Notes: generated by a model not told the origin, from the letters alone. Shown: positions 1 to 10,674, numbered from the stretch's first letter. The stretch: 64,000 nucleotides of DNA from Gongronella butleri (GCA_025201375.1 JAIWZP010000009.1:372001-436000); one strand, 5' to 3'. Numbers and translations are program-made.

Positions 1-111
1 CGCCGACCCAGGCAAACCGCCCACATCAGCGCCGTCCAGCCTCCTAAGAAAAGAAAAAACAGATGGTCAGCCCCCAATTGGCCGTTAAACAACTCAATTC
101 TCCCCCCCCCC

Positions 112-149
<38 letters not shown>

Positions 150-863
150 TCTGTCTTGCTCATCCAATGGCGCGCCTTGGGCAATGAGCCAATGGGCGAT
201 TTGTGTGCGGTCAAAGCAGATGGCGATCATGAGTGCCGTTGTGAGCGAGTCATCCTCGGCAGCAAAAAGCAGATCGGGACACGTTTTGACCATTTTTTGG
301 ACGTTGTCGACATGACCATTGGACGTGGCTGCAAGGAAATCGCGTACGAGCTGCGCATCACTGATGATGATCCGTCTACTGCTGGGTGTCGTTGTCTGGT
401 ATGGCGATGGTGGCGGGGCCATGACGTGATGAGGAAGAGGTGGGGACATTGGCAAACATGTTGGATGATGCATGGACTGTGGTGATGAGACGATGGCGGC
501 TCGCATGGCGGTGGGGTATAACGGCGATTCTGGCGTGGCGGCGCGGATGCTGCCATTGGTCTTGGTTGGCCGAGTGCGCGTAAGCGACGCCGTGCGCGAC
601 ACGCGCCGCTGGTCCTTTTTCGTCGTGCGCTGCATTTGGTTCAACATGGACGAGAATTGCTCAAAACTGTCGGCTATCTTGGACGTCAGCTCATCTTGAG
701 GCATGCGCGGCGACCCACTATAGGCCGCGTGCTGGTGTGGTGCTGACAGAACACTCTTGTTGCGACGCACCGTGCTAAACGAACTTTGTGCAGCTGCCGC
801 GTCAATTGTCAGCGACGACCTCTGACCAGTGGACGCGTGTGAGGGTGTTTTGCCGGACGCCAT
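1..863 (-). CDS. Ankyrin-repeat protein, N-terminal part (runs off the window)
   Basis: Exons read as 149..863 and <1..43 on the minus strand, with a donor at 148/147 and an acceptor after a pyrimidine tract at 44-60. The intron contains a run of about 30 T/A. The start at 863 opens a Ser/Thr/Pro-rich disordered region of about 165 residues. It is followed by helical pairs of ankyrin type: LVRDFLAATSNGHVDNVQKM, then TTALMIAICFDRTQIAHWLI, and across the splice GWTALMWAVCLGR. Frame continuity across the splice (DEQD-R-GGWTALMWA) supports the model. Ankyrin repeats mediate protein-protein contacts, so no specific function can be given. The C-terminus lies outside the window. Confidence 0.75.
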
Positions 864-1326
864 AAAGAAAAAAAAAGGAGGGGGGAGGGGTCAACGACAA
901 AAAAACAAAGAAAAAAATGAGGAAAAAGAAGAAAAAAGTTCAAAAAAGGGGAAGCACAGGAGACAAAATTAAAAAAAAAAAAAGTGGTGCGTGATTTCAT
1001 CCCCCGCCCTCAGGTCGCACCAATGCCTTCATTAAGCTTTGCGTAGTGTCGAAGAGTGCATGCACATGAGATTTCCACCGATGGTGTGTACCCAGCTATC
1101 CTTGCCTAGTCCGTCAAATTGTCCGTCAAATCATCCAAAAGACACGAAAATACACATGGCAAATCCGCCCCCTTGATGAGCAATTGCTTAAAAAAAAAAG
1201 AGGCAACAAATGGGACGCGACGCGTCCAGTTGAGAATGTGCCTTTTTTTTTTTCAAAGCATCAGCACCCGACCACGTGAAGCCTTACCCCACCTTTTTTT
1301 TATTATTATTCTTTTATTAGCATCAG
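864..1326. other. Intergenic spacer, homopolymer-rich
   Basis: It separates the start of the ankyrin gene from the stop of the SUR7-like gene. It holds several A/T runs (863-985, 1191-1200, 1233-1252, 1293-1302) and no convincing coding frame. Confidence 0.5.
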
Positions 1327-2237
1327 CTAGTTGCTGTAGGGAAAGATGTCACCACGCTGGTAGGCCGCCGCTTCTTCCATTTGCCTGCGTTTCTGCTCTC
1401 TCCGCCGGCGTCGGCGCCGCAGGTACAATTGCTGCTGGCGCAAGTATTCGCGGTATTTCTCTTTGGCCTTGGGGTCGTTCCAGCATTGCACAGAGTAGCC
1501 AATGAAGCCAAAAAGGAACATCAGCGCGCTCACGCCATAAAGATAGATGGATGTGCCCCAATTGGTGCCTGTATTGTATGCAGTGTGATAGTCGCTGAAC
1601 ATGGTCATGAATGTAAAAATGACAAGCGCAAGGCCACAAGCGCTGATCACAAAGCCAACAAGCGCGAAAAGCCCACCAATGCATGGAATCTTGTCTGAGC
1701 GTCGCCCAGAGAACAGGCCCGCTATTTTTTTTTTTTTTTTAATTTTTAATGAGGGATGAGCCAATTGGCGGCCCGATTGAACGTGAGTGGAAAAAGCGAC
1801 TTACTGCAGGTGGCGAAAAAGGCAAACAGAGCACAAATGAATGGCAGCACAATGCACGCCTTGTGCATTTGCATTGGTCGCGACAGATCAATGCGAAATA
1901 AAAGCATCTCCACGCTCTCCTCGCCCGTCAGCGCGACCACTTGATCCAGGTCTATGGCAGGGCAAAGAAAAGTAGAGTGAGTGCCTGTTTTTTTTTTATC
2001 GGGTATCATACCAATGTTATAGCCCATGGCTGGTGTCGTACAATTCATCGAATTGGATTTTGTATTCTGCAGACACGAGCCGTACACACCATATTTTAAG
2101 CTGAGTGACCCGTTTGTCGCGGCAGCAAAGTAAATGTCTGGTAAAAATGTACTGTCAAAGACCAGCCCCAGGTTCACAATGATGAGCAGCGCGAGCGCAA
2201 TTGCAAGGAACACCGCCGAGCAATGGCCACCTTGCAT
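1327..2237 (-). CDS. SUR7/PalI-family four-span membrane protein
   Basis: Three exons (2012..2237, 1805..1951, 1327..1721) give a 255-residue protein. Four hydrophobic spans are visible: residues about 6-26, about 105-125 (CIVLPFICALFAFFATC), one at IGGLFALVGFVISACGLALV, and one at YLYGVSALMFLFGFIGYSV. The first extracellular loop carries the YGVYGSC...MNC pattern typical of SUR7/PalI (claudin-like) proteins. The cytoplasmic tail is very basic (a run of Arg after LYL) and then Gln/Ala-rich. Family members act at the plasma membrane, as eisosome SUR7 proteins or as Rim9/PalI in ambient-pH sensing. Which branch this belongs to cannot be told from the sequence alone. Intron 1 and intron 2 carry poly-A or poly-T tracts. 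The start is the first ATG at the beginning of the hydrophobic segment. Confidence 0.72.
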
Positions 2238-2545
2238 GATGATTTATAAAAAGACTGGGTGTGGAGCAAGTGGGGAGGAAAAAAAAAAGCCCAAACGAGG
2301 ATGAAAAAAAAAAAGGAAAAAGGAACACCGAGAAATAAGAAGCAACACCGCGTTTTGCTTTTTGGGATTGCATTTTCATGCCATGTTCCACAATCTCCAT
2401 GCGGTGGGTGCCTTTCCCCATCACGTGCGCGTGCCACGGTCGTCCTCTTTTTGCTCAGCAACACACACTACACGCGGTCCTTTGCTCCGTGACGCGCTTT
2501 TTCAAATGAAATTGATGTGTTTTATTTCTATAAAATAGGGTCAAT

Positions 2546-4339
2546 TCAACTGCTGGCCGCCGCCGCAGGCTTGGTTCTCCTTGTGGACCGCGGGACACTG
2601 CGTCCGTGGTTGGGTGTCCAAGCGCCGAGACTGTCATTGGCGTAAAAGTCCATGGGGTACACATCGCTCCACATTTGCGACTTGCCCAGCGCAATGGCCG
2701 CTTCGTACGGCGACAGCAGCGGCTTGGGGAACGCATAGCCCCAGTCAATCGAGAGGCGCGGGCACGCAATCTGGATCCACGCGTCCACATCCTCGAATTG
2801 AGCCAATTTGCTCGGAAAGATCTCAGAAAGCAGCACCAACACACATTCTTTGCCTTGCTCGCGGATGCAGGACTCGAGATACTCCATGACTTGCGGCTTA
2901 CCCTGGCGTCCGAGCGTGCCCAGGATCAAACCGTACTTTTTCGCCTGTTGGCCCACCTGAATCGCGTGCTTACGCAGCGATTGCATCTCCAAATGATCGT
3001 ACCGCTCGCGCGAGAACTTTTTGTCATACGGATTGTACCTAAACAAAGCATAAAAAAAGAGTCAATTTCCGTGGTTTCGTGTTTTTGCCTCCTTTTCGCC
3101 TGTTGTTCCGCATCTCCACCACGCGACGTACTGGAAGGCTGGTATATCAGGATTGTGGATCATGATGGACTCCAAGTGGAATCGCCCGTCGCCAATGTAG
3201 CTGCGAGAGAGAAAAAAAAGGAAAAAAAAAGAAAAAAAGAAAAAAAGAAAAACGCGTGAGCGCGCGCGATTCTCCACTTTCTGGCAAGTTTTACATGATG
3301 GCGTCGGTGTCAGCAAGCTTAGGGGATGTGCACCCGAGAAGTTCGCCCGGGGACAATGGCTTGGCCTGCGGGATTTGCACAATATAGTCGCCCTGAAGAG
3401 CATCGCGCGCAGCCTGGAGCGCGGCGGCGAATTGGATGACGCACACAAGCGCAAGGCGCTTGCCTGGCTCAAAATTCTTGCGGACGGTGTTGATAAAGTG
3501 TTGATTGTCGATGCCAATCTCAACAAACACGTACAGCGTGTTGATGGACGTGACATCCACGGGGATCAGGCAGCTGTGCCCGTAATGCACCAAGAAATCG
3601 CACCCAAGCGCCCGCGCCGTGTAGTCGTCAATACAGCACGCGCCATACGTCACGTCGCCCATGATCAGCGTCTCGGCCTGGCAAAACCTGCCACAAAAAG
3701 AAAACAAAGGAAAAAAATCAGCATGCGAGATCATTTCCATTAGTTGGGCCGCGGCACCTACAGCTCAATGATATCAGCAATCGTGCACGCAAACATCATC
3801 AGGCCCTCGGGCATCTGAATCGCCACTATGAAAAGAGAGATGCGCGTGTGAGCCTCTTTCTGACGCAATGTAGCGGATTTATCTTGGTTTCTCTCCTTAC
3901 CTCGCTTAGCCTTGGCCTTTTTAATGCGCCACACAGTCTTGTGGATCTCGAATTTGTAATTGGAGGGGAGCTGGGCCGCAGAAAATCAAAAGAAGAGCTG
4001 ATCAGCGTCGAAAACGACGAAAAAAAAGCGACATTACCTGTTCAATTGCCTTGTTCAGAATAGGATCGTTGAGGATCTCGTCCGGGATCTGGTTCGCGGT
4101 GCGTGCTGGGCGTGCTTGCGAGGGACCTAGTCGCAGAAGAGAGGGTGAGATCAGCGTCAAAAGGGGCTGTTCGTGGGAAAACAAGCGTCCTTACGGGCAA
4201 AACCGACGGCAGAATCTTCAATGGCACCGTCTGCATCGCCTTGCGTCTTGCGCGCACGGCCTACAAACCGCTTGCGAGGCTTCTCTTGCTTCTCAGACGG
4301 CGACACGGCCGCTACATTATCGGTGGACGGGTCGGCCAT
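2546..4339 (-). CDS. DPH1: Diphthamide biosynthesis protein 1 (DPH1/DPH2 family, Dph1 type)
   Basis: Seven exons: 4195..4339, 4038..4126, 3901..3970, 3762..3825, 3295..3687, 3132..3200, 2546..3038. The joined frame is continuous at 440 residues, the usual Dph1 length. Landmarks in order are [90 protein letters not shown], and [11 protein letters not shown]. Three cysteines lie where the family binds a 4Fe-4S cluster (GACC, LLGC, IAC). With Dph2 the enzyme uses radical chemistry on S-adenosylmethionine to transfer a 3-amino-3-carboxypropyl group to the target histidine of elongation factor 2, the first step of diphthamide synthesis in the cytosol. The N-terminal 50 residues are low complexity. 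Introns are 67-107 bp. Confidence 0.95.
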
Positions 4340-4720
4340 ATTGTAGGAAAAAAGGTTGGACAAGAAGAAAGAAGAAAAAAAAAAAGTCGGCCCCTCGATT
4401 TTTTTTTTTCATGTTCACCATGAAACAGGGAATCGCTCTTATTGGACGAAATGCCGCTGCCCAAAGTGCATGAATCCGCCATTTGGGCAATTTTGGGCGA
4501 CTTTTGTCCCTGAACTCTCACTCATGTCCAAGGGTGATGCGTGCTCTTGATTTTACACCAAGCTCCCAGACATGAATTTTACGCAACAGATGCGGCGAGA
4601 ATCTTTTTTACGAGAAAGGCACGATTTTACGCGTGCGTGGGCACAATCCCATCAAATTTGAGCAAATTGACGGACAAATATTTTTTTAATATTTAGTTTC
4701 AAAGGATCAAAGAGTAAATT
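4340..4720. other. Intergenic spacer between DPH1 and secreted paralogue 1
   Basis: This holds the upstream region of DPH1 and the 3' flank of the first secreted-protein gene. No coding frame was seen beyond short chance ORFs. Confidence 0.5.
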
Positions 4721-5464
4721 TCATTGCATACGAGCGGCTTGCATGGCCGAGGATGCAACCAGCTGCGTCACGGATTGAACAAGCGCCATTTTGTCCATTC
4801 CTTGCTTTGTGGCGCTTTGTTCCTGGCCGTGCTGATACAAAGTGTGCAATTGTGTAGTCAGCTTATCGACCGTGTCTTTGGGCACCATTGGGACATTGTC
4901 GCGCTTGTCATTGTTGAAATTAGGATCCAACTCGGAAGACTCAATAGGGGCATCCATAGGAAGGGGAGGAATCTCGGACACAGAATCACCAGAGGTGGGC
5001 TTCGTGGCCTCGGGCGCAGGTTTTTTGGTGTTGCCCTTGTGCGGCAAAAGGTCATTCAAAAACTTGGGAATATCAATTTTATCCACCATATCTTGGACAA
5101 GCGTCAAAATTGACTGAACAAGATCCTCGTCGACGTCACTCACGGTCTGCTTGACCAGATCAAGCACCTTGTGCACCAATTCATTCGGGTCCAGCTTCTC
5201 GATCGCACCCACCATCCCACCGAGCAAATCGTCGCTGAAAATGTCGTTCAGCAGGTCTTTGATGGACATTAACACGTCGCGACGCGTCAAGTCATGCGTG
5301 CCGTGCACCATCAGGCTGCGGAATTCCGCATTGGACGCTTGGTGGCGTGTCATTTCGCCGCCCGTGCCAAGCATCAAGTCCCCAACGTCACTTTGCACAG
5401 GCATGGCCCACACCGCTTGAAGCAGAGTAGCAACGACAGAGACAGAGAGCAACGACACTTTCAT
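4721..5464 (-). CDS. Secreted cysteine-free protein, paralogue 1 of a three-gene tandem cluster
   Basis: Single exon, 247 residues. The start at 5464 is preferred over the in-frame upstream start at 5521 because both paralogues begin at the equivalent MK codon and residues 1-20 form a clean signal peptide (MKVSLLSVSV, cut near AVWA-MP). The mature chain has no cysteine. Two dibasic sites are conserved with the paralogues: HDLT-RR-DV at residues 61-62 and NDKRDN at 187-188. Between them lies an amphipathic helical segment (about 65-140) followed by a Pro/Ser-rich linker. The C-terminus (LTTQLHTLYQHGQEQSATKQG, then ALVQSVTQLV) is the best conserved part of the family. No known domain is recognised. 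A TATA-like TATTTAAA lies about 65 bp upstream of the start. Confidence 0.85.
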   Translation of the reverse strand: MKVSLLSVSVVATLLQAVWAMPVQSDVGDLMLGTGGEMTRHQASNAEFRSLMVHGTHDLTRRDVLMSIKDLLNDIFSDDLLGGMVGAIEKLDPNELVHKVLDLVKQTVSDVDEDLVQSILTLVQDMVDKIDIPKFLNDLLPHKGNTKKPAPEATKPTSGDSVSEIPPLPMDAPIESSELDPNFNNDKRDNVPMVPKDTVDKLTTQLHTLYQHGQEQSATKQGMDKMALVQSVTQLVASSAMQAARMQ

Positions 5465-5525
5465 GATGAATGGCGATTTTGTGTTGGAAAAAGAATGAAA
5501 AAAAGAGTGACAAGAAAGCATCGGA

Positions 5526-5534
5526 CTTTAAATA
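5526..5534 (-). promoter_or_regulatory. TATA-like box of secreted paralogue 1
   Basis: TATTTAAA on the minus strand lies about 65 bp before the ATG. The two paralogues have TTATAAAAA at comparable distances. Confidence 0.45.
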
Positions 5535-5622
5535 GGCCTTTTTCGCCCGCGCATGAGCGATCGGCGCGTATAAAATTGGACACGGTTTGCGCCCAGCGCT
5601 CAATGCAACCACTGGGCACTAT

Positions 5623-5646
5623 CACAATTTCGGATGATGTTACGGA
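5623..5646 (-). promoter_or_regulatory. Conserved upstream element of the secreted-protein cluster, copy 1
   Basis: A 24-bp block with core CGGATGATGTTACGGA (plus-strand reading) starts 159 bp upstream of the ATG of paralogue 1. Near-identical blocks lie upstream of paralogues 2 and 3 and of the decayed copy, while surrounding DNA has diverged. It may be a transcription-factor site or promoter core. Confidence 0.55.
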
Positions 5647-6517
5647 GATATGCTTTTTTTAGAAGTATGACGCTTTTGAGGGTCCTCTTTTTTGCTATTT
5701 TGCATGGTTTTTTGCCATTTACTGGGAGTCGGAGCGAAACCGTGTATTTATCATGCACGCGGCCTTTGGGGATACACGTCAAGCGAGCACAGGAGGTGCA
5801 CCTCTTAAATTTTTACTCCACATTGCCCAAAAAACGTGCATATATGCGTACTTTTTGGTTACTCGGTCTGGATCGCAAGAATTGAGAGTCACCTGATGCT
5901 CTGCGCGCATGGTTAAATCGCGAAAAATCATGAACAAGTGATTTGCGAATCCCTGTATGACGACGTAGCCAGCAAAGCGTGTCGCGCAACAATCTTGATG
6001 CGTCTCATTACCGACACTTTTTAATAATGAGAACAATTGCTTTGCTAGGCCGCCCACAACACAGCAAGCCTCACAAAACGTCGCATAAATCAGAAATTGA
6101 GGCGCCAGCTCATTTTCCTCTAAAACAATAGATGGTTGGCGGGTCAGCCCATAAACGGCGTGCCAATTTTAAAAAAAAAAGCCATAATTCTCAAGTCATG
6201 CTTAATACAGATTCACGCAGCACTGCAATCAAAAGCCAACATTAGTCTCTACAACAGGACCTTGTTTGTACAGCACATCAAAATAAAATGAACGAAAAAA
6301 AATAAAAAATGACCATTTAAGACACTTATTCTCAACTTTGCGCACATTGATGGCAATGTAGCGCGACAACAAATGGCGTGTTAGTTGTAGTGCATTACTG
6401 GCTGCGTTATGAAGAATAGCAGAGGAGAAAGATGCAAGCTAAGACAAGGCAAATTCACTGAATCGCAAGTTTGAGCAAAATAAACGAGAAAGTTGCGTAT
6501 TTTATTCTACTTTTTTA
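5647..6517. other. Intergenic spacer within the secreted-protein cluster
   Basis: AT-rich, with no convincing gene. Only short chance ORFs are present. Confidence 0.4.
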
Positions 6518-6700
6518 AGGACCAGTGCTTCCTTGACGGACGCCATAGAGTCACGACGCGTCAAATCATGGGCACTATACACGTTTATGCTTTAAAGTTC
6601 GGCATTGGCCATCTATGATAAAGGCATATTATACTGGCACCCGTGCCGAGCATCCAGTCGGACTTGGTCAGCCCATCACTCATACTGTTTGAACCTAAGC
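6518..6700 (-). pseudogene. Decayed fourth copy of the secreted-protein family
   Basis: The segment retains the block around the first dibasic site, seen on the plus strand as TCACGACGCGTCAAATCATG and the following GGCATTGGCCATC, colinear with 5275-5420 and 10315-10440 of the intact genes. The reading frame is lost and the C-terminal region is missing. A run of about 40 A (6711-6750) lies where the signal peptide should be. The conserved upstream element survives at 6910-6933 at the expected distance. Confidence 0.65.
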
Positions 6701-6710
6701 AGCCGCGACG

Positions 6711-6750
<40 letters not shown>
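6711..6750. repeat. Poly-A tract of about 40 nt
   Basis: An uninterrupted A run on the plus strand at the 5' edge of the decayed gene copy. Confidence 0.9.
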
Positions 6751-6754
<4 letters not shown>

Positions 6755-6909
6755 AGAGGGATTCGGCTTACATGAACAAGATTTGTGATGCAAAAAATAA
6801 AAAAAGGAAAACAGGGTTATTTTCAAAGACATTTTTGCAAACGTGAGGCCGGCACCGAGCAAACCTGATTCTTTGCACTCAGATTACGCTGCATTCTGCT
6901 AGGCAGCAT

Positions 6910-6933
6910 CAAAATTTCGGATGTTGTTGCGGA
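6910..6933 (-). promoter_or_regulatory. Conserved upstream element, decayed-copy version
   Basis: The plus strand reads AATTTCGGATGTTGTTGCGGA, 19-20 matches over 24 positions with the other copies. It lies upstream of the pseudogene. Confidence 0.45.
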
Positions 6934-7489
6934 TCTGTCGTTTGTTTATGGCACCATGAGGATTCTCTGTACAAAGCGTGCTATTGCCTAGGAAATGAAC
7001 AGAATCGCATTTGCTAGCGTTGCTTATTATCTTGCGGCTGCATGTCAAAGCAAAATGGAAGAGGTACTTGTCTTGAATTACCGCTGGGCCTACATCATTC
7101 ATATTTCCGGCGCCCAAAGGGAGTGTCTGTGCACCCCTTTTTAATGCGTCTCGATCCATATTCTCCAGAATTCAGTGTCACTTGACACTTACAAGCACAG
7201 GCACACGGTCAGATTACAAAGTGACTTTTTCTGTACCCTTGCATTTCGGCATAATGGGCCTCATGTGGTAGCAAAACGCGCATATTGTCGGCAAAGACAC
7301 GTGTCAAAGGACTCCAAATCGACACAATGCATAAAGCGACACAAAAGTCACCAAGCCTGCCAGGGCAATTCGTGAGCGACGCGCTATTGCTGGGAAAGTT
7401 GCAAAATTTTGCAAATTTAGAACAAAATACGAAATTTTATTTTTCCTTGGCCAAGGTTTTCGAATAAATAAAAAAACACTGCATTGAAT

Positions 7490-8149
7490 TTAAGCAGCAT
7501 TCATGGCAGCAACCGCAATGAGTTGCGTGACAGCCTGGGCAAGGGCCATTTTGTCCTGGCCTTCCTGCGTGGCGCTTTCTTGCTGGCCATGGCGATACAG
7601 GGTGTGCAATTCCGTGGTCATCTCGTTGAGCATATCACGGGTCATCATGGCACCATTGTCGCGCTTGCCGACGACAGGCGGCTTCAGCCCCTTGAGCAAT
7701 TCCGTGATCTTGCTAATCACTTGAGGGATAAGCGCCTCGATCTTCTTGATCGTATCCGCATCCAAAGTGCCTGCGAGTTTCTTGGCCAAGTCAGTGATTG
7801 TCTTCACCAAATCAGCCGGATTGATGTCCTTGGTCAGCTCAGGCAGCTTTTTAAGCAAATCAGCTGGATTCAAGTCCTTGGTGACCTTGCCCAGCAGCCC
7901 GGAAAGCAGATCGTCGCGAGCCAGCACGTCCAGCACCTCGTTGCCGGTCATTTGCACATCACGACGCGTAAAATCATGGACACCGTGCGCCTCCATGCCA
8001 TGGAATCCAGTATTTTCCATTTGGTGACCCGTCATCTCGACACCTGCGCCTTGCATCATCACGTCACGAGTCTCACCTTGCAAAGGCATCGCACACACAG
8101 CTTGAATCAAGGCAGCAGCGAGAGTAACAGAGAGGAAACAGACTTTCAT
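7490..8149 (-). CDS. Secreted cysteine-poor protein, paralogue 2
   Basis: Single exon, 219 residues from the ATG at 8149, chosen by alignment with the other paralogues; an in-frame ATG seven codons upstream would lengthen the N-terminus. Residues 1-20 are a signal peptide. Conserved dibasic sites are HDF-TRR-DV (62-63) and VGKRDN (162-163). The middle contains two similar amphipathic units (NPADLLKKLPELTKD at about 94 and NPADLVKTITDLAKK at about 110), suggesting internal duplication. The C-terminal block TTELHTLYRHGQQESAT is shared with the neighbours. The only cysteines are in the signal peptide. Function is unknown; a precursor cleaved by a Kex2-type protease is an inference from the dibasic sites. 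Confidence 0.87.
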   Translation of the reverse strand: MKVCFLSVTLAAALIQAVCAMPLQGETRDVMMQGAGVEMTGHQMENTGFHGMEAHGVHDFTRRDVQMTGNEVLDVLARDDLLSGLLGKVTKDLNPADLLKKLPELTKDINPADLVKTITDLAKKLAGTLDADTIKKIEALIPQVISKITELLKGLKPPVVGKRDNGAMMTRDMLNEMTTELHTLYRHGQQESATQEGQDKMALAQAVTQLIAVAAMNAA

Positions 8150-8212
8150 AGTTGAGATTTTGGGTTGCAAAAAGATAAAAAAAAAAAAGAAAAAACAATG
8201 GTCTCATCTTGG

Positions 8213-8222
8213 TCTTTTTATA
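8213..8222 (-). promoter_or_regulatory. TATA box of secreted paralogue 2
   Basis: TTATAAAAA on the minus strand, 64-73 bp before the ATG. The equivalent in paralogue 3 lies at about 10566-10575. Confidence 0.5.
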
Positions 8223-8304
8223 AGCCATCTGGTTGTGTGAGACCGACGCGTATAAAATTAGCTGTTCTTCGAACCTCGCGGGCGATGCACTCGCTGGGCA
8301 ACTT

Positions 8305-8328
8305 CACAATTTCGGACGATGCCACGGA
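8305..8328 (-). promoter_or_regulatory. Conserved upstream element, copy 2
   Basis: Core CGGACGATGCCACGGA (plus strand), starting 156 bp upstream of the ATG of paralogue 2. Confidence 0.55.
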
Positions 8329-9785
8329 AAGAACTCTTATTTTTTTCAAGACGATGACGTTTCCCCTTTTCCAATTGCCTCGCTTTTGCCTTTAGCTTGG
8401 ATGCAAACAGAAACTTGTCTTATCATAATGCATTGCGCTCTTGTGACGGTAAGCCAAACAAGAAAAAAAAAAAAACGATGAACACTTTGCATGATTTTTG
8501 ACCACGACGTGATTTCTGCACATCCCAGAACAACGACACGCCCAGCATTGCGGGCCGCCCGAGATACCTAGACGCGCCATTTGCCGACACCTTATTTTAG
8601 TTTGGAAAATCAGAACACGACGGTTGCTCATGCGCCCTACGGCCGAAGAAACCTTACAAAACTATCGCAAACGAAGAATTGAGAGGCCAATTGGCATGTT
8701 TTGTTTTCCGTTTTGGTACCCAAGGCAACTCAAATAGTCGGCTTTTCGGTTTTTGAATTCCTTGAGCCCCAAAAGCTGTTGCTTGCTCTGATTTGTTGGA
8801 AAAATCTCAGGGGCAGGGCCAAAATGCATGAATTTGCCGTTTGAACAGAGTCGTGCCTGACACATCGACTCCTATGATGAATGTCCAAAGTGGATTCGGG
8901 CTTCGATTTTTTGCCTCACGCGTTTAAACAAAAGTTAAACACTAAACATGGCCACTAAAATCTGATTTAGAAAAAAATCTCGACTCTCACGATATTGTAG
9001 AGGAGCGCTTTTCATAGCCGCTTGCCTACAATGTGTGCACAATGTGGTGAAGGATGCGCATGGCTTTCATAGTGAGCTGCAGCATGAATTGTGGAATGCG
9101 TCATTTTCAAGAAATGCCCCGTTTCAAATGTTTTTTTTTTTTCGGCTAGTAATCAATTGGCATTAGATTTGAACTTTTTGCAATCTGACATTAGGACTCT
9201 AGAGATCCCAAGTTGCTTCGATAGAGCGACTAGCTAAGCCTTGGTATAATGCGTTTTGCATAAAACAGTACAAAATCAACAATTTGACGCCAGACAGCCG
9301 AGACATCAACACAAAATCTTCAAAAAAAACAGGCACTTTTAGCTGCTTTTTTTTCTTCTCTCTCAGAGTCATTTGATGTGTCGCAATGCGTTTGGGCTTC
9401 AATGGCTTCGCGTGTTCTCGGCAATCGGGCAGTGTAACATCTTTATTGGATATCCGCGCTATTTTTTCTCGACAAGGATGCGAGCCCACGACTTTTTTTT
9501 TTTAAATTTGCCACCGTGCGTCTAAGGACGCGAAACATGTCGAAGAAGACCAAGATTGGCTCATTCTAAATGGGCAAATTTATGAAAATAGAACTTTTAT
9601 GATTCTTTTTCACTTTGTCAAATGGTTCAAACGACACAAGATTGTGGAATTATTGGGCGCTTCAAAGTATTTAAAAGGTTAGATGAGTTGGATCCCCAAT
9701 AGTATGCAAGACTGAGCGACTTCAAATCAAAAAATAGGCATTTATTGCTATTTGTTTAACGTCAAAAACGACAGATGGCCGCATT
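8329..9785. other. Intergenic spacer between secreted paralogues 2 and 3
   Basis: About 1.4 kb of AT-rich DNA with no convincing ORF, RNA gene or further family remnant. Confidence 0.4.
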
Positions 9786-10511
9786 TTAGTTAGCGGCTTC
9801 TACAGCAGAGACCGCAACAAGCTGCGTCACGGCCTGGACAAGGGCCAGTTTATCCTGGCCTTCCTTTGTGGCGCTTTCTTGCTGGCCATGGCGGTACAAA
9901 GCGTGCAGCTCCGTGGTCAACTCGTCGAGAGCATCGCGAGAAAACGCGGCTTCATTGTCGCGCTTGTTGTGAGGCAAGAGAGGCAAGAGAATTTTAAACC
10001 AGTCAGGTTTCGCTGCCTTTGCGGGGACTTCATTTGCAGCGCCCACAGCAATGCCGGATCCGCTGCCCTTCCTGAGCAATTGCGAGATCAGCGTCGCGAT
10101 ATTTTTGACGGTACCTGCATCCTTGCCTTGCCCGAGAACTTTGATCAACGCAGAGATTTTCTTGGCCAATTGAATCGGGTCGACTTTTTTGATAAGCTCA
10201 GGTATCTTTTTTACCAAATCAATTGGATTCACTTTCTTGGCGACCGTACCCAGCAGCCCGGAAAGCACATTGTCGCGGGCCAACACGTTCAGCACGTCAT
10301 TGCCGGACATTTGCACATCACGACGCGTCAAATCATGAATATCATGTGCCATCATGCCATGAAATTCCACATTGGACACCCAGCCACGCGTCGTGTCAGC
10401 CCCCGCGGCGCCTTGCACCACTTCACCGGCTTCGTTCTGCAGCTCGGGCAAGGCCCAAATCGCTTGAAACAAAGCACCAAGAATAGACAGCGACAGGAAT
10501 TGGATTTTCAT
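9786..10511 (-). CDS. Secreted cysteine-free protein, paralogue 3
   Basis: Single exon, 241 residues, start at 10511. The signal peptide spans residues 1-20 (MKIQFLSLSILGALFQAIWA). Dibasic sites are HDLTRRDV (63-64) and HNKRDN (183-184). The central part has repeated amphipathic units (NPIDLVKKIPELIKKV and DPIQLAKKISALIKVL), then a Gly/Ala linker and WFKILLPLLPHN just before the KR site. The C-terminal block TTELHALYRHGQQESATKEG and the ALVQAVTQLVAVSA tail match paralogues 1 and 2. A TATA-like box and the conserved upstream element lie about 60 and 140 bp upstream. No known domain is recognised. Confidence 0.87.
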   Translation of the reverse strand: MKIQFLSLSILGALFQAIWALPELQNEAGEVVQGAAGADTTRGWVSNVEFHGMMAHDIHDLTRRDVQMSGNDVLNVLARDNVLSGLLGTVAKKVNPIDLVKKIPELIKKVDPIQLAKKISALIKVLGQGKDAGTVKNIATLISQLLRKGSGSGIAVGAANEVPAKAAKPDWFKILLPLLPHNKRDNEAAFSRDALDELTTELHALYRHGQQESATKEGQDKLALVQAVTQLVAVSAVEAAN

Positions 10512-10650
10512 GATTGAAATTTGGGTTACATGAAATAAAATAAAAAAAACTAAGCAGTCTCTTTCGTGTTTTTATAAACTCGTGAAAACGGCTCAAACAA
10601 TAAATTGCCTAGTTGGATGCACCTCGCATGCATTGCATTCCGACCAACAC

Positions 10651-10674
10651 CACAATCTCGGATGATGCCACGGA
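10651..10674 (-). promoter_or_regulatory. Conserved upstream element, copy 3
   Basis: Core CGGATGATGCCACGGA (plus strand), starting 140 bp upstream of the ATG of paralogue 3. Confidence 0.55.

Noticed and set aside
2259..2492. Lys-rich plus-strand ORF
   Set aside because: Chance frame through A-rich DNA upstream of the SUR7-like gene.
5465..5521. Upstream in-frame start of secreted paralogue 1
   Set aside because: It would place 19 extra residues before the signal peptide. Paralogues and the TATA-like box at 5526-5534 favour the ATG at 5464.
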